Assembly (NCBI GenBank): GCA_947000775.1
Contig: CAMQGK010000147.1
Location: forward strand, 3,180,501-3,244,500
Direction: 5' to 3'
Length of the DNA stretch: 64,000 nt
Origin: Pterois miles
Lineage: Eukaryota; Chordata; Actinopteri; Perciformes; Scorpaenidae
Shown: positions 13,331-23,584 of the stretch, one piece after another
How the letters are laid out: each line of letters begins with the position of its first letter
How positions within the stretch are numbered: position 1 is the first letter of the stretch
Notes under the pieces: model-generated
What the model was told of the DNA's origin: nothing
Database searches by the model: none
Seen by the model: only the letters and a program-made list of their open reading frames with translations
Program-made: the position numbers and the translations under genes

Positions 13331-13382
<52 letters not shown>
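13330..13382. repeat. (ATC)n microsatellite
   Basis: About 17 ATC units. The open frame over it with a poly-His run is an artefact of the repeat. Confidence 0.95.
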
Positions 13383-13686
13383 GGGAGGGGATACTCCATC
13401 TCATTTCCTGGCTTATACTAAGCCACCAATTCTGTTATGAGGCAATAGGAGACAGATGGCCGCAGTTTAAGACGGCACTAAACTGTGAGAGGAGAGGCGA
13501 CCATCACCCACGGGACGCAAAAACACAAAAGGTCACCCTCACTGGCCGCCACTGTGACGCAGCGTCAGTCATGACACTTTTAACCAAGTGGAAATTGAAT
13601 AAAATACGGTACAAGTTGCTGATGAAGTCGTGCATCTGACCTTTGACCTTAATGGGTCATTCCTGATTCTCACTGTCATTCAATAT

Positions 13687-13935
13687 GATGAACATTAGTG
13701 GTAGCTGGCGGCTCGGAGCGACGACGCCTAGAGGACGTGTATCGGACAAGATAGCTAACTCAAGAGCAGAAGGCTAACATGGCTAACGTTAACTAACCTT
13801 TATGCTTTAATATGACGAAGCCTGGATGAAAACAATGGATTAAAACATGCTCAGAAACATGTTTATAGTGAAAAGTTGTTAAAATTAACTTCACTGATGA
13901 CAGAGGATCACTCATTTAGCGGGAAACATACTGAA
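13687..13935. repeat. Local duplication, copy A
   Basis: Matches 14,929-15,187 in the same orientation across about 250 bp: shared gctcggagcgacg, gtgaaaagttgttaaaat and ctcatttagcgggaaacat blocks. Copies are about 1.25 kb apart and moderately diverged. Confidence 0.8.
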
Positions 13936-14671
13936 GTAACGATAAAAGTACAAAGTATATATACATTTCTATACAGATAGATGGATATATAATTACTAAA
14001 TATAAATATTTTAATGTAATTACATTCCTGCTAGGTAGCTTAAACTATAATAACACAATTTGTTGCAGTACTTCAAAGGGTCCAGTCCAGCCCACTGGGC
14101 GACTTCACAGAGTCGAAAAATTCACAGAAAAATATGAGATTTTAATGTTTCAAGGCCCAATTTTGAAATACACATTTAGGACTTTCAACAGGAATTATGT
14201 CCAGATTTAAGATACAATAAAGTCAGACATAGGAAGCCAAAATGATGCGATATTACATCAAATGTATTATTAGATATCATAGAAAGTCATAATCAAGAGA
14301 ATTAAGTGAAACTTGGGGAGTCAAACTTAAAAGATACGACTCAAATCTATGTATATTTAATGTGAAAACTGAGATTTTAATTATTCAAGGCTCAACTTTG
14401 AGATATTTTGTCACACTTATGACTTTTTATGGAAATTCAGTCCAGATTTTAAGTAAATCACGTCCAAATAGTTAGTATTAGTAGTATTAGTATTAGTAGT
14501 AGTAAGTTATGAGATATTAAGTTGAATTTATGACTTTTTAAAGTCAGAATGAATCATTAATTCAGATTTCGCAGGTAAATGCACTTCTATTTGTATTTTG
14601 TGCTGTTTTTTACATGAACTGTGATCATCTTCAGCTACTTGTTTACAGAGGAAAGGTGTTGTTTATTGTGG

Positions 14672-14757
14672 CCCCTGGGTTGCGGCCCCCGGGTTCGGCC
14701 CCTGGGTTCGGCCCCTGGGTTCGGCCCCCGGGTTTGGCCCCCGGGTTCGGCCCCCGG
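14672..14757. repeat. 13-bp GC-rich minisatellite
   Basis: About 6.5 units of ggcccc(t/c)gggttc lie between the two copies of the local duplication. Confidence 0.9.
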
Positions 14758-14928
14758 TGCAGACTGTCATGGTCCACCAGCCCGGTCGGCCTCGGCTGAG
14801 CTCTTGTGTTTCGCCTTTAAATCAAATAAGCAACACTGAGAGATTTAACACTAGCTGGAGATTTGGATCCATCACTTCACTGTCATTTAAATGCTGCTGG
14901 ATGTCGGTCACACCTCGCTCAGTCTAAT

Positions 14929-15187
14929 GGACGTTAGCGGGAGCTGGTGGCTCGGAGCGACGCCGCCTACAGGACTGTGTTGGCTAGTCAGCGGACTCAA
15001 GTGGAGGAAGCTAACTTGGCTAACTTTAGCTCACGTTTATGGGTTAATAAGATGAAGCCTGGGTGAAAATAAAGTGGGGGAAGGGTTAAAAATGCTCACA
15101 AACATGCTTATGGTGAAAAGTTGTTAAAATAGCGTCAGTGATATCGCTGTTCACATGACAGAGGTCCGCTCATTTAGCGGGAAACAA
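14929..15187. repeat. Local duplication, copy B
   Basis: Second copy of 13,687-13,935. It carries extra inserted bases (about 15,075-15,090 and 15,130-15,155) compared with copy A. Confidence 0.8.
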
Positions 15188-16036
15188 GTGTTAAATGAAA
15201 CATACGCAGTTGTAATTTAAGCTAACAGATCGTAAGGAGAGTGGGTTCGGCGGAGGCGGACTCTCACTCACCTTGCCCCGGTGGACAACTCCTCACTTCA
15301 GTCACAACGCTGCGTTACTCCTCGTTTCAGCCAAATCACTGGTTTCATTCACAGTATCCAGTTAGTCTGCAGCCGGTCCCGGTGTTAGACGCCGAGACGG
15401 GACAAGACAACGTTATTTCTCCAGTTTACGAGGTCTCAAACTCCACAGTCGTTCATCCGGACCTGCAAACGCCAACTTTCACTACTTTCTGCTGCGCACC
15501 GTAAACGCGCCTCGGCGGGGATAAATCAGTGCAGTTGTTCCGTTCAGTACAAAGTAGTGTTTCTCCCCTCGGCAGGTTTCTCCCCCACATGTAGCCGGTG
15601 AGAGGTGGAGGAGGAGGAGGAGGAGGGGTGGTGGGAACGGGTCGGTGCTGCGCTCAGAGACCAGATCCACACAGGCGTTAAAAAGAGGTTTGGCAAACGG
15701 TGGGGGGGATACATCATGATGCCTTCAAGTGCCGCTCGGCTTTTCTACAACCGAGGTAGAAAGTGAAGTAGGCATACAAACAAGCAGTTGTGGGAGATGT
15801 ACTTTACTTAAGTTCTGCATTTAAAAGTACAAAAATATCAGAATCAAAATGTACTTAAAATAAATATATACTTGTAAAAGTGAAGAGCCCGTGTCAGATT
15901 AATATGGGTTGAGTTGCCAGAATGTGGAACACCGCTTAAGGTAAAAATCTGGTTCTCTCTGAGTTCCATAGTGGAGAGAAGGTTATGTTGCTCTGGTTCT
16001 ATCTATCTGGTACGGAGAGATATCTATCTATTTATA
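15188..16036. other. CpG-richer intergenic stretch with an unassigned open frame
   Basis: 15,230-15,720 is locally richer in CpG than its flanks and has an 87-codon frame (15,241-15,504) without an ATG start; I cannot match it to any family. It might be an unannotated promoter or first-exon region, or a repeat. 15,790-15,900 resembles the MITE family at 16,264 (gtactttacttaagttctgc). Confidence 0.3.
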
Positions 16037-16083
16037 AGATAAGATGAACCTTTATTAATCCCTGGAGGGAAATTCGGGTGATC

Positions 16084-16124
<41 letters not shown>

Positions 16125-16125
16125 A
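16037..16125 (+). repeat. SINE tail with (TCTA)n microsatellite
   Basis: agataagatgaacctttatt and aatccctggagggaaattcg, followed by about ten TCTA units. Confidence 0.7.
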
Positions 16126-16263
16126 AGAGAGGAGTCGACATTTTCCCGCAGCATGTGAAGGCAGCATTCAGCTCGCTGAATGGCTGGCACATGGCCGCCC
16201 CCTGCTGGTTGACTGGAGACCTGCCATCTAAATACAGGCTAGCAGTGTTTACTGCTAAACCAT

Positions 16264-16560
16264 CAGTGGTAGAAAGTAACTGAGTACATTTACTCAAGTA
16301 CTGTACTTAAGTGCAATTTTGAGGTACTTTTTTACTTCTTAAATTTTATGGTACTTTATACTTAAACTCCACCACATTTATCTGACAGCTTTAGTTGGTA
16401 GTTACTTTACAGATTAATCCTTTACAAAGAAAACATGTGGTCAGTTTATTAAATATTATACTGCATGTGCCTCAGATTAAACTATTTAACAGCACATAAA
16501 GTAGTTAAAACATACTCCACCTCCACCAGTTGTCACATTATAATGCTTCTTAAGGGTTAA
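16264..16560 (+). repeat. Widespread teleost MITE (gtaacTgagtacatttactc family)
   Basis: Begins gtggtagaaagtaactgagt, then acatttactcaagtactgta, which I recognise as a very common fish repeat. Related fragments at 15,790-15,900 and 35,520-35,660. Confidence 0.6.
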
Positions 16561-16610
16561 AGCATCAGTAACAATATTCCAGTAATGTGATGTATGATAA
16601 TATAAACTCA

Positions 16611-16898
16611 GGCTGTGGTTAGCACCGTCGCTTCACAGCAAGAGGGTCGCAGGTTTGAATCCGGCTTTTGTGTGAAGTTTGCATATTCTCCCCGTGTTAG
16701 CATAGGTTTTCTCCAGGTGCTCCGGCTTCCTCCCACAGTCCAAAGACATGCAGGTTAACTGATGACTCTAAATGTCCCGTAGGTGTGAATGTGAGCGTGA
16801 ATGGTCGTCTGTCTCTATGTGTCCACCCTGTGATCGTTTGGCGAGCTATCTGGGGTGAATCGCCAAATGTCAGCTGCAATTGGTTCCAGCCCCCTGCA
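16611..16898 (+). repeat. tRNA-derived SINE copy
   Basis: ctgtggttagcaccgtcgct, cacagcaagagggtcg and caggtttgaatccggc (B-box like), then cggcttcctcccacagtcc and aaagacatgcaggttaact. Same family as 36,604-36,862, 40,125-40,463, 44,515-44,790 and 57,223-57,484. Confidence 0.8.
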
Positions 16899-17036
16899 AA
16901 TGTTTTGATCCCAAATCACACCATGGCTTTTTTACGGTGTTCCTCAAGATCTTGGTGTCTTAATGTGGTGTTTTGGAGGGATTATTGATATTTTTTATCA
17001 ATTCTTTGAGTAGTAAAATAGTTAAATTTAGCACAG

Positions 17037-17160
17037 AATCTGTGTAACAAATGGTATCAACCCGGAAACTGCTGCAACAACTTATGAGACATAATAAAGC
17101 ATGGGGATGGACATCATATACTAAGACCTAATACCTGTTTGCAATTTATTTCAATTCACT
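17037..17160 (+). repeat. Dispersed repeat shared with ube2v1 intron 1
   Basis: About 120 bp (ctgcaacaacttatgagaca, taataaagcatggggatgga, catcatatactaag) nearly identical to 24,613-24,735. Confidence 0.8.
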
Positions 17161-18990
17161 CATTAATTTATTAATTGATTATTTCTTATTAATGACTCAT
17201 CCCTTGTCCTCCACCCTTATCCCTCTAAAAAAAGAGGACAGAATGGTATTCCACTATATTTGAGTTTCTAAGCTCTATAAATCAGCTAATACAAGGAAAT
17301 GAAAGAGATAACAGAGGGAATAAATCTCATGTTTTCCTCACTATTTTCAATCCTGCGCCAGTCTTCGGCTATAATGCAGCATGAAACAAGAATTAATCAA
17401 CCTTTAGCTGGAGTGACTGGATTTTAAGCTGTAAACATTTCTTGTGCTCCACGATATCCAGTCCTCATCTGGTCCTCCTTTCACAGAGGACGTGTCCCTC
17501 TCTGAGACATCAGATGCATTTCAATAGAGACCACACAGAGATCACAAAACCTGCTGCACACTCTGGTCGTCTTTAAGGAGTCTCTCTCTATCTGAGTCTT
17601 TGTCCCCTCTTGTGAAACGAAGCCTTTTATCTCCTGTAATGAGGACTGAAGCCAGATGAGCTACACACACTTCAAACATCACCCAGCTCCACCCACCATG
17701 ACACCACCAGTTCAAATGCTGGTGGCTCTGCTCTGCTCTTACAATACAGTATCCCATCAGTGTTGGGATAATAACTTATATGTCAGTAAAAATTGTGACC
17801 GACACATTATAGAAATGTTGTTGTTAATATAGCAACATGTCAGAAATAAACAGCAACTATATGAGATCGTATATAAGATAAGATAAGATAAGATAAGATA
17901 AGATAAGATGAACTTTATTAATCCCCGAAGGGAAAATTAAGTCTTTCAAGTTATATCCCGTCCAAAGAGAAAACATAAAAAATAAAAAAGTAAGGAGAGG
18001 TTTGGAACATCAGAGATCTTAAAAGTGAAAACAAAAACCTAGTAGGTAGTGGACTTGTTTTGAGGCAGGTAGTACCATCGTACCCAGTACTTCTCTGGGA
18101 CCCTTCGGTCTGTGTGGCTGGTTTGTGGATCTGTGAGTACGTTTCTCAGCACAGGCCTGTATTCATAGCACGGTGACAGAGAAGTGAGTCTGAAAAGTGG
18201 AAAAGCAGAGTGTGAATGGGTATGCCTGTCTGTCAGGGGCAACACACTGTATTCATGTCCCCGTGAAAAACACTGAGCCATTCATCCCCAAAGTTCGGCC
18301 AGTCTGAGGACCAACTTGTCTTTAGAGAGGAGGGGTGGGGGATGGAGGGTGGGAGGCTGGCTCGTAGTGGCAGTGGATGGCTGGGGGAGGCGTGGACAGC
18401 CTCCCCCATCGCGGTATGTTCATTATCACGCACACAAACACAACTCTAGTATGCTATAATACATAACTGATGGGATTAAACGCTGCTGGACATCAAACAA
18501 CTTTTAAAAAACACCTTTCTTCCAGTCCTTGAAGCTTCCTTGAAGCTACCAATGACTTGGTATAAACTCATATTTCAAGTTGAAATTTACTAAATTACAT
18601 AGCCCCAGTCTCCACTGAGGATTAATGATTCATATCAGCAACATACTGGAGTAAAAAGACGGAAAAGGTCCTGAGAAAACGACAATAATGTTCAAAGATT
18701 CACTAACAATGTTAAGAAATCCTTCAAAATATGCTGGATCAGCATCCCATTTATCTGGAATTAAATCACCTGTTGATCCTTGTTCTGAGATATCCTGCCA
18801 ACTGTCTGTTGTTTATTTGTTTGTTGTCAGCAGGGTATCTCCTGGAAAGTGAAGCCACGAGCTGAACTATTAGATGTGAGACATAGATGCAAATTTCTGA
18901 ATAACTTTCCAGGATTTCTTTAATCAAGACGGATCGACTGAGGCTGAACAGACTGTCATTACTGAAATGTCATCCAATCTTTCTACATTA
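17161..18990. other. Intergenic; SINE tail at 17,876-17,945
   Basis: Contains (GATAA)n plus gatgaactttattaatcccc at 17,876-17,945. No gene recognised. Confidence 0.5.
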
Positions 18991-20260
18991 GGAACACAGC
19001 ATTTAAATAAAGTTTATTTGTATGTCTGCTGATTGACCATATACAGTACTTTTCCCAACTGGTTGCTTGTTGCCGGTATGTCCTGTTTCTCCCCTCTGGG
19101 AGGCGCTAAGATCACTATAGGCCAACATAACAGACACTAGAGGAGTTTTTTCCCCCCACAATTAAACACAACATTGTCAATGTTATGTAAACCGCAGAAA
19201 AAAAAAAAAAAAAAGAAATCCCCCCCTTTAATTGCTATTTATAATGTGAAAAAAACAGATATTGTCAAATATTTTGGCAAGCTTCATTGCCCAATAATAA
19301 TTATTTGAAAGCATAGAATATTATTACTATTGCTATTATTATTATTACTAGTGCAAGTTTACACTTGTACATGATCTTATTGTTTTGAGTGTGTCAACAA
19401 TTAGTCTTTTAAGTTTAAAGCATCATCAGACTGGAATAATTTGCCCAATTTACTCAGATTAATTACTTCTTCTTAAATCTATTTGTTCTTTATTTAAATT
19501 GTATTTGCATTTGTTGTCAGTTCATGAATAGATTCAGTATGTTGACATAATATTATTTTATTATTATGTTCATCATTCAACTCTCATAACACTGAACAAC
19601 AGAAACCGAATGGACTTGACATCCCAGGATACGGTGCTGAAGTATTAAATCAAACATTTTACCCACTCATGCACAGTGTGTAGTCCATGTATCTCGTATG
19701 TATATGTGGCCCTAACAAAAACTAGGGTAACACTACTATAAAAAAAACTATAAAACTACTGTAAACATATAAAAACTAAAACTAAACTAATCTGAAAACT
19801 CACTAAAATGAAATTGAAAAGTTGAAAGTAAAATAAAAACTAACTGAGAATTTAAAACTATATAACCTTGATATACAGTAGGTCTACAAATATCATCCTC
19901 GTACCTTGTTTAATGGATTGATAGATGAAAAAAAAAATCCCTGCATGAGCCCGACTGGAAAATAAATCTGATTGTGAAATATGAATCTATAAGTTTAATC
20001 CTGACGCTATCCGTGTTGTCCAGTAGATGGCAAACCCGGTTTATTTAATAACCAGTGGTGTTTTAGTAGCAGGAAATCATAGTACCAAGTCAAAATCAAA
20101 AGCCATGTCAGCGTCTATGTTCTCCATTTGTTGAACCCAGGTGATAGCTCTTCTGAATATTTAAAAAAAAAACAACAACAACAACAACAACAACAACAAT
20201 TATAATAATTTAATGACAGCTGCACTTCGTTTTGATGGAGCATGATGATGAACAAACGCA
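18991..20260. other. AT-rich intergenic DNA
   Basis: 19,259-19,470 is an inverted copy of a repeat found twice in ube2v1 intron 1 (24,290-24,400 and 25,130-25,520). An (AAC)n tract lies at 20,170-20,200. No gene seen. Confidence 0.5.
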
Positions 20261-20319
20261 AGTCAGCAGAAAATATTTAGCTCGGTGTAAGGACTTGGGT
20301 TAGGACGGGGAGGAGGCCG

Positions 20320-20560
20320 GTTCAAAACCCCCAAGGAAAAAAAACAAATGGTGGTGGGGGAGGGGTCAGTTTTCCTTTGGGGGGGGGGGGGGGGGCCCAG
20401 GGGAGAGAAAAAAAACCAAAAATTGAGGGGGGGGTTTGGAAGGAATCCCCCCAATAAAAAAATTTTTAAATAAAAATTTATTTTTATATGTAAAAAAAAA
20501 AAAAAAAAAAAAAATTTACAATATGGTGAAAAAAAAAAAAAAATATTATTTTTTTTTATT
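20320..20560. other. Homopolymer-rich, probably low-quality sequence
   Basis: Dense runs of A, T, G and C (an 18-base G run near 20,380, a run of over 20 A near 20,490, many runs of 5-8) with little ordinary sequence between. It looks like poor base calling or a collapsed gap rather than biology. The open frame across it on the minus strand should be ignored. Confidence 0.6.
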
Positions 20561-20718
20561 AGAGGAAAAAAATAACTTATGAAAATAATTTTAAATTTCT
20601 TCATTGTACACATGCTCATATATATGCCTACAGAGGATAAGATAAGATAAGATAAGAATAATGTAGAATTCATAATACCAGTTTGTGTGAAACGCATCTT
20701 AAAAGGTCAGAATGGCTT

Positions 20719-20750
<32 letters not shown>

Positions 20751-20989
20751 AACATTTGTTAAGATGGTGCTATATTGTTTGAATTCGTTAATAAAGGGTT
20801 AGAAAGTTGACTTAAAAAGTACCTTATTTTAAAGATACTGATTTCAAAACGCATCTGACTATTATTGAAAACCTAAAACTCGAAAATTATAAATTAGCAA
20901 AAGCTATTAATTTATTTAGACATTCAAAATATACTCCAATTGTTATTGTTGCTGCTTATTATTGTTGTTATTATTATTATTAGTATTAT

Positions 20990-21410
20990 TAGTAGTATTA
21001 TCCTTTTCCTACATTTTGTTATATGTTGTACACTGTAAATATATAAATATACTGTGTATGTATATAATTATATATAGAGATATATATAAAATATCTTTTT
21101 ATTATTATTTCTATACTGTGAAATATATTTCCTACAACTTTCAAAATGAAAAAGGGAACATGTTTACTCTGTTACAACTGTGCTTTCTTGTAAATGTAAA
21201 TGTAAATAAATGTGAAACTCATTGTGAGATTCACTCATCCTCTTTTTCTAGCCCTGAAGCTTCCTAACATCAGTCTTACTGGGTGACTTATAGGTAAATA
21301 TCTTCAAAACGTACTATCATTATTAGCTTTATCTTAAAAACGTATGAAAATATTTCTTTCTTATGGTGGACATGTCCCGAGCCAGTTAACGTCATACATG
21401 CCTGAAACCT
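20990..21410 (+). repeat. Upstream duplicate of the ube2v1 5' flank (copy A)
   Basis: 21,001-21,200 matches 21,541-21,580 plus 22,770-22,875 (tccttttcctacattttgt; tgtgaaatatatttcctaca). 21,264-21,402 matches 23,400-23,545, the region just 5' of the ube2v1 start (cgtatgaaaatatttctttc; gagccagttaacgtcatac). Copy A lacks about 450 bp internally and has lost CpGs to TpG/CpA. Confidence 0.8.
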
Positions 21411-21478
21411 GTTGCTGTTTTTCTTCTTCTTATTATTATTATTATTATTAATGGTTTATTATTATTGTTATATTATTG

Positions 21479-21517
<39 letters not shown>

Positions 21518-21580
21518 TATTATTGTTATTATTATTATTATCCTTTTCCTACATTTTGTGATATGTTATATATGTATATA

Positions 21581-22768
21581 CACTTGGCCATATAATTAGG
21601 TACACCTGTTAAATTGTTTGTTAACACAAATAGCTAATCAGCCAATCACATGGCCGTATCTCAGTGCATTTAGGTATGTAGACCTGGTGAAGACAACTTG
21701 CTGAAGTTCAAACTGAGCACCAGAATGAGGAAGAAAGGGGATTTAAGTGACTTTGAACGTGGCCTGGTTGTTGGTGCCAGACGGTCTGGTCTGAGTATCT
21801 CAGAAACTGCTGATCTACTGGGATTTTCACACACAACCATCTCTAAGGTTTACAGAGAACGATCTGAAAAAGATAAAATATCCAGTGAGCAGCAGATGTG
21901 AGGATGAAAATGCCTTGTTGATGTGAGAGGTCAGAGGAGAATGGACAGACTGGCTGGAGATGATAGAAAGACAACAGCAACTCAAATAACCACTCATTAC
22001 AACCAAGGAATACAGGATACCATCTGTGAATGAACAAGAAGTGGAAGAAGATGTGCTACAGCAGCAGGAGACCACACGGTACCACTGCTGTCAGCTAACA
22101 ACAGGAAACTAGACTACAGTTCACGCAGGATCACCAAAATTGGAAAAACGTTGCCTGGTCTGTGTGGTGTGATTTCAACAGCGACATTCAGATGTCAGGG
22201 TCAGATTTAGCTTAAACAACATGAAAGTATGGATCCATCCTGCCTCGTATCACCGGTTCAGGCTGCTGCTGGTGGTTTAATGGTGTGGGGGATATTTTCT
22301 TGGCACACTTTGGTCCCCTTAGTACCAACTGAGCCTGGTTTAAATGCTGCAGCCTACCTGAGTATTGTTGCTGACCATGTCCATCCCTTTATGACCACAG
22401 TGGACCATCTTCTGATGGCTACATCCAGCAGGATAATGCACCATGTCACAAAGCTCAGATCATCTCAAACTGGTTTCTTGAACATGACACTGAGTTCACT
22501 GGACTCCAGTGGCCTCCTCAGTCACCAGATCTCAGTCCAGTAGATCCCTTTTGGGATGTGGTGGAACCGGAGATTCACATCATGGATGTGCAGCCGACAA
22601 ATCTGCAGCAACTTTGTGATGATATCATGTCAATATGGACCAAAATCTCTGAGGGATGTTTCCAACACCTTGTTGAAAGAATGACATCAAGAATTAAGGC
22701 AGTTCTGAAGGAAAAAGGGGTCCAACCTTTTACCAGTAAGGTGTACCTAATTATGTGGCCGGTGAGTG
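21581..22768 (+). mobile_element. Tc1/mariner transposon, full length but degenerate
   Basis: 1,188 bp bounded by TA on both sides (21,579-21,580; 22,769-22,770). The terminal inverted repeats are about 30 bp and imperfect: left cacttggccatataattagg, right (reverse complement) cactcaccggccacataatt. Relics of a transposase read along the + strand: a helix-turn-helix part (GLVVGARRSGLSISETADLL, 21,698-21,901) and catalytic-core parts (GGLMVWGIF near 22,270), interrupted by stops and frame changes. It is not autonomous. It sits inside copy B of the ube2v1 5'-flank duplication. Confidence 0.88.
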
Positions 22769-23079
22769 TATGTGTAGAATGTATATTTATGTTTCTGTAA
22801 TGTGAAATATATTTTCTACAACTTTCAAAATGAAAAACAAAACTGGAACATGTCTACCCTCTTACAACTGTACTTTATTTAAATACAGTTAAAAAAAAAC
22901 TTTGGGTTGGTTCCTGACCATTTTTTTCAATGAATGTGTAATTTTCCAAAAATAATAAACACCTGTTTGACATGAAGCACATGTTCAACCGTATCCTCTA
23001 AAATGTGGCATAATATTAATTCATATTAACCGTATTTACCATGAAGTGAAACTCATTAGTTGGTTCTGCTGCATCAGCA

Positions 23080-23562
23080 GCAGCCTCACCGCCGCCATGT
23101 TGGACTGAACGCGACTACCGGACGCCATTAAAACGTCCGCCTACGAGGTGGTGACCCAAAGTAAAACACAGTTATTTCTGTGATATTGTCATATCCTACC
23201 TAAATGCCCTGCGTTGAATAATACGATTGTAAATATAATAAACGTTTTCAGTCCAAAAATGTCGGCTGTTGTCAGAAGCCAGCGGAGCTTCCGCTCGGCC
23301 TCAGCAGTCCAGAACCTTCTACGGAGGAAACGGAGGGTAAACGTCCTCTTTACGCTCCACGGAAGTCACACTTGTAATCAATATTCAGCCTGAGGCTGTC
23401 TAACGCGAGTCTTACCGGGTGAATTATATGTAATATCTTGAAATCACTCTATTATTATTGGTTTTATTTTGAAAACTTATGAAAATATGTCCTTTCTTAC
23501 GGCGGACACGTCACGCGCCAGTTAACATCGTACGTGCGCGCTTCCGTGAAGCAGTGACAAAG
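23080..23562 (+). promoter_or_regulatory. ube2v1: ube2v1 CpG-rich promoter and 5' UTR region
   Basis: CpG density is far above the surrounding AT-rich DNA and remains raised into intron 1 (to about 24.0 kb). No TATA box is visible. Two YY1-type elements in opposite orientation bracket the region: GCCGCCATGTTGG at 23091-23103 and AAGATGGCGGC over the start codon (23560-23570). This is typical of TATA-less housekeeping promoters; the exact transcription start cannot be fixed. A decayed copy of 23400-23545 lies about 2.1 kb upstream. Confidence 0.6.
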
Positions 23563-23584
23563 ATGGCGGCCTCCGCCAAATCAG
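23563..23584 (+). CDS. ube2v1: ube2v1 exon 1 (coding part)
   Basis: ATG GCG GCC TCC GCC AAA TCA G, followed by the donor GTAAG. It encodes the seven-residue leader MAASAKS and ends in phase 1. The start sits in a good Kozak context (caaagATGG) and overlaps a YY1-type element. It is the only nearby ATG that joins exon 2 in frame. Confidence 0.85.

Noticed and set aside
13325..13639. Open frame starting with a long poly-His run
   Set aside because: Produced by the (ATC)n microsatellite; the remainder shows no domain.
20263..20697. 144-codon minus-strand frame
   Set aside because: It crosses the homopolymer-rich suspect sequence and is almost all Phe, Lys and Pro runs.
21698..22800. A functional transposase gene
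   Set aside because: Several stops and frame changes interrupt it; it is annotated as a degenerate Tc1 instead.
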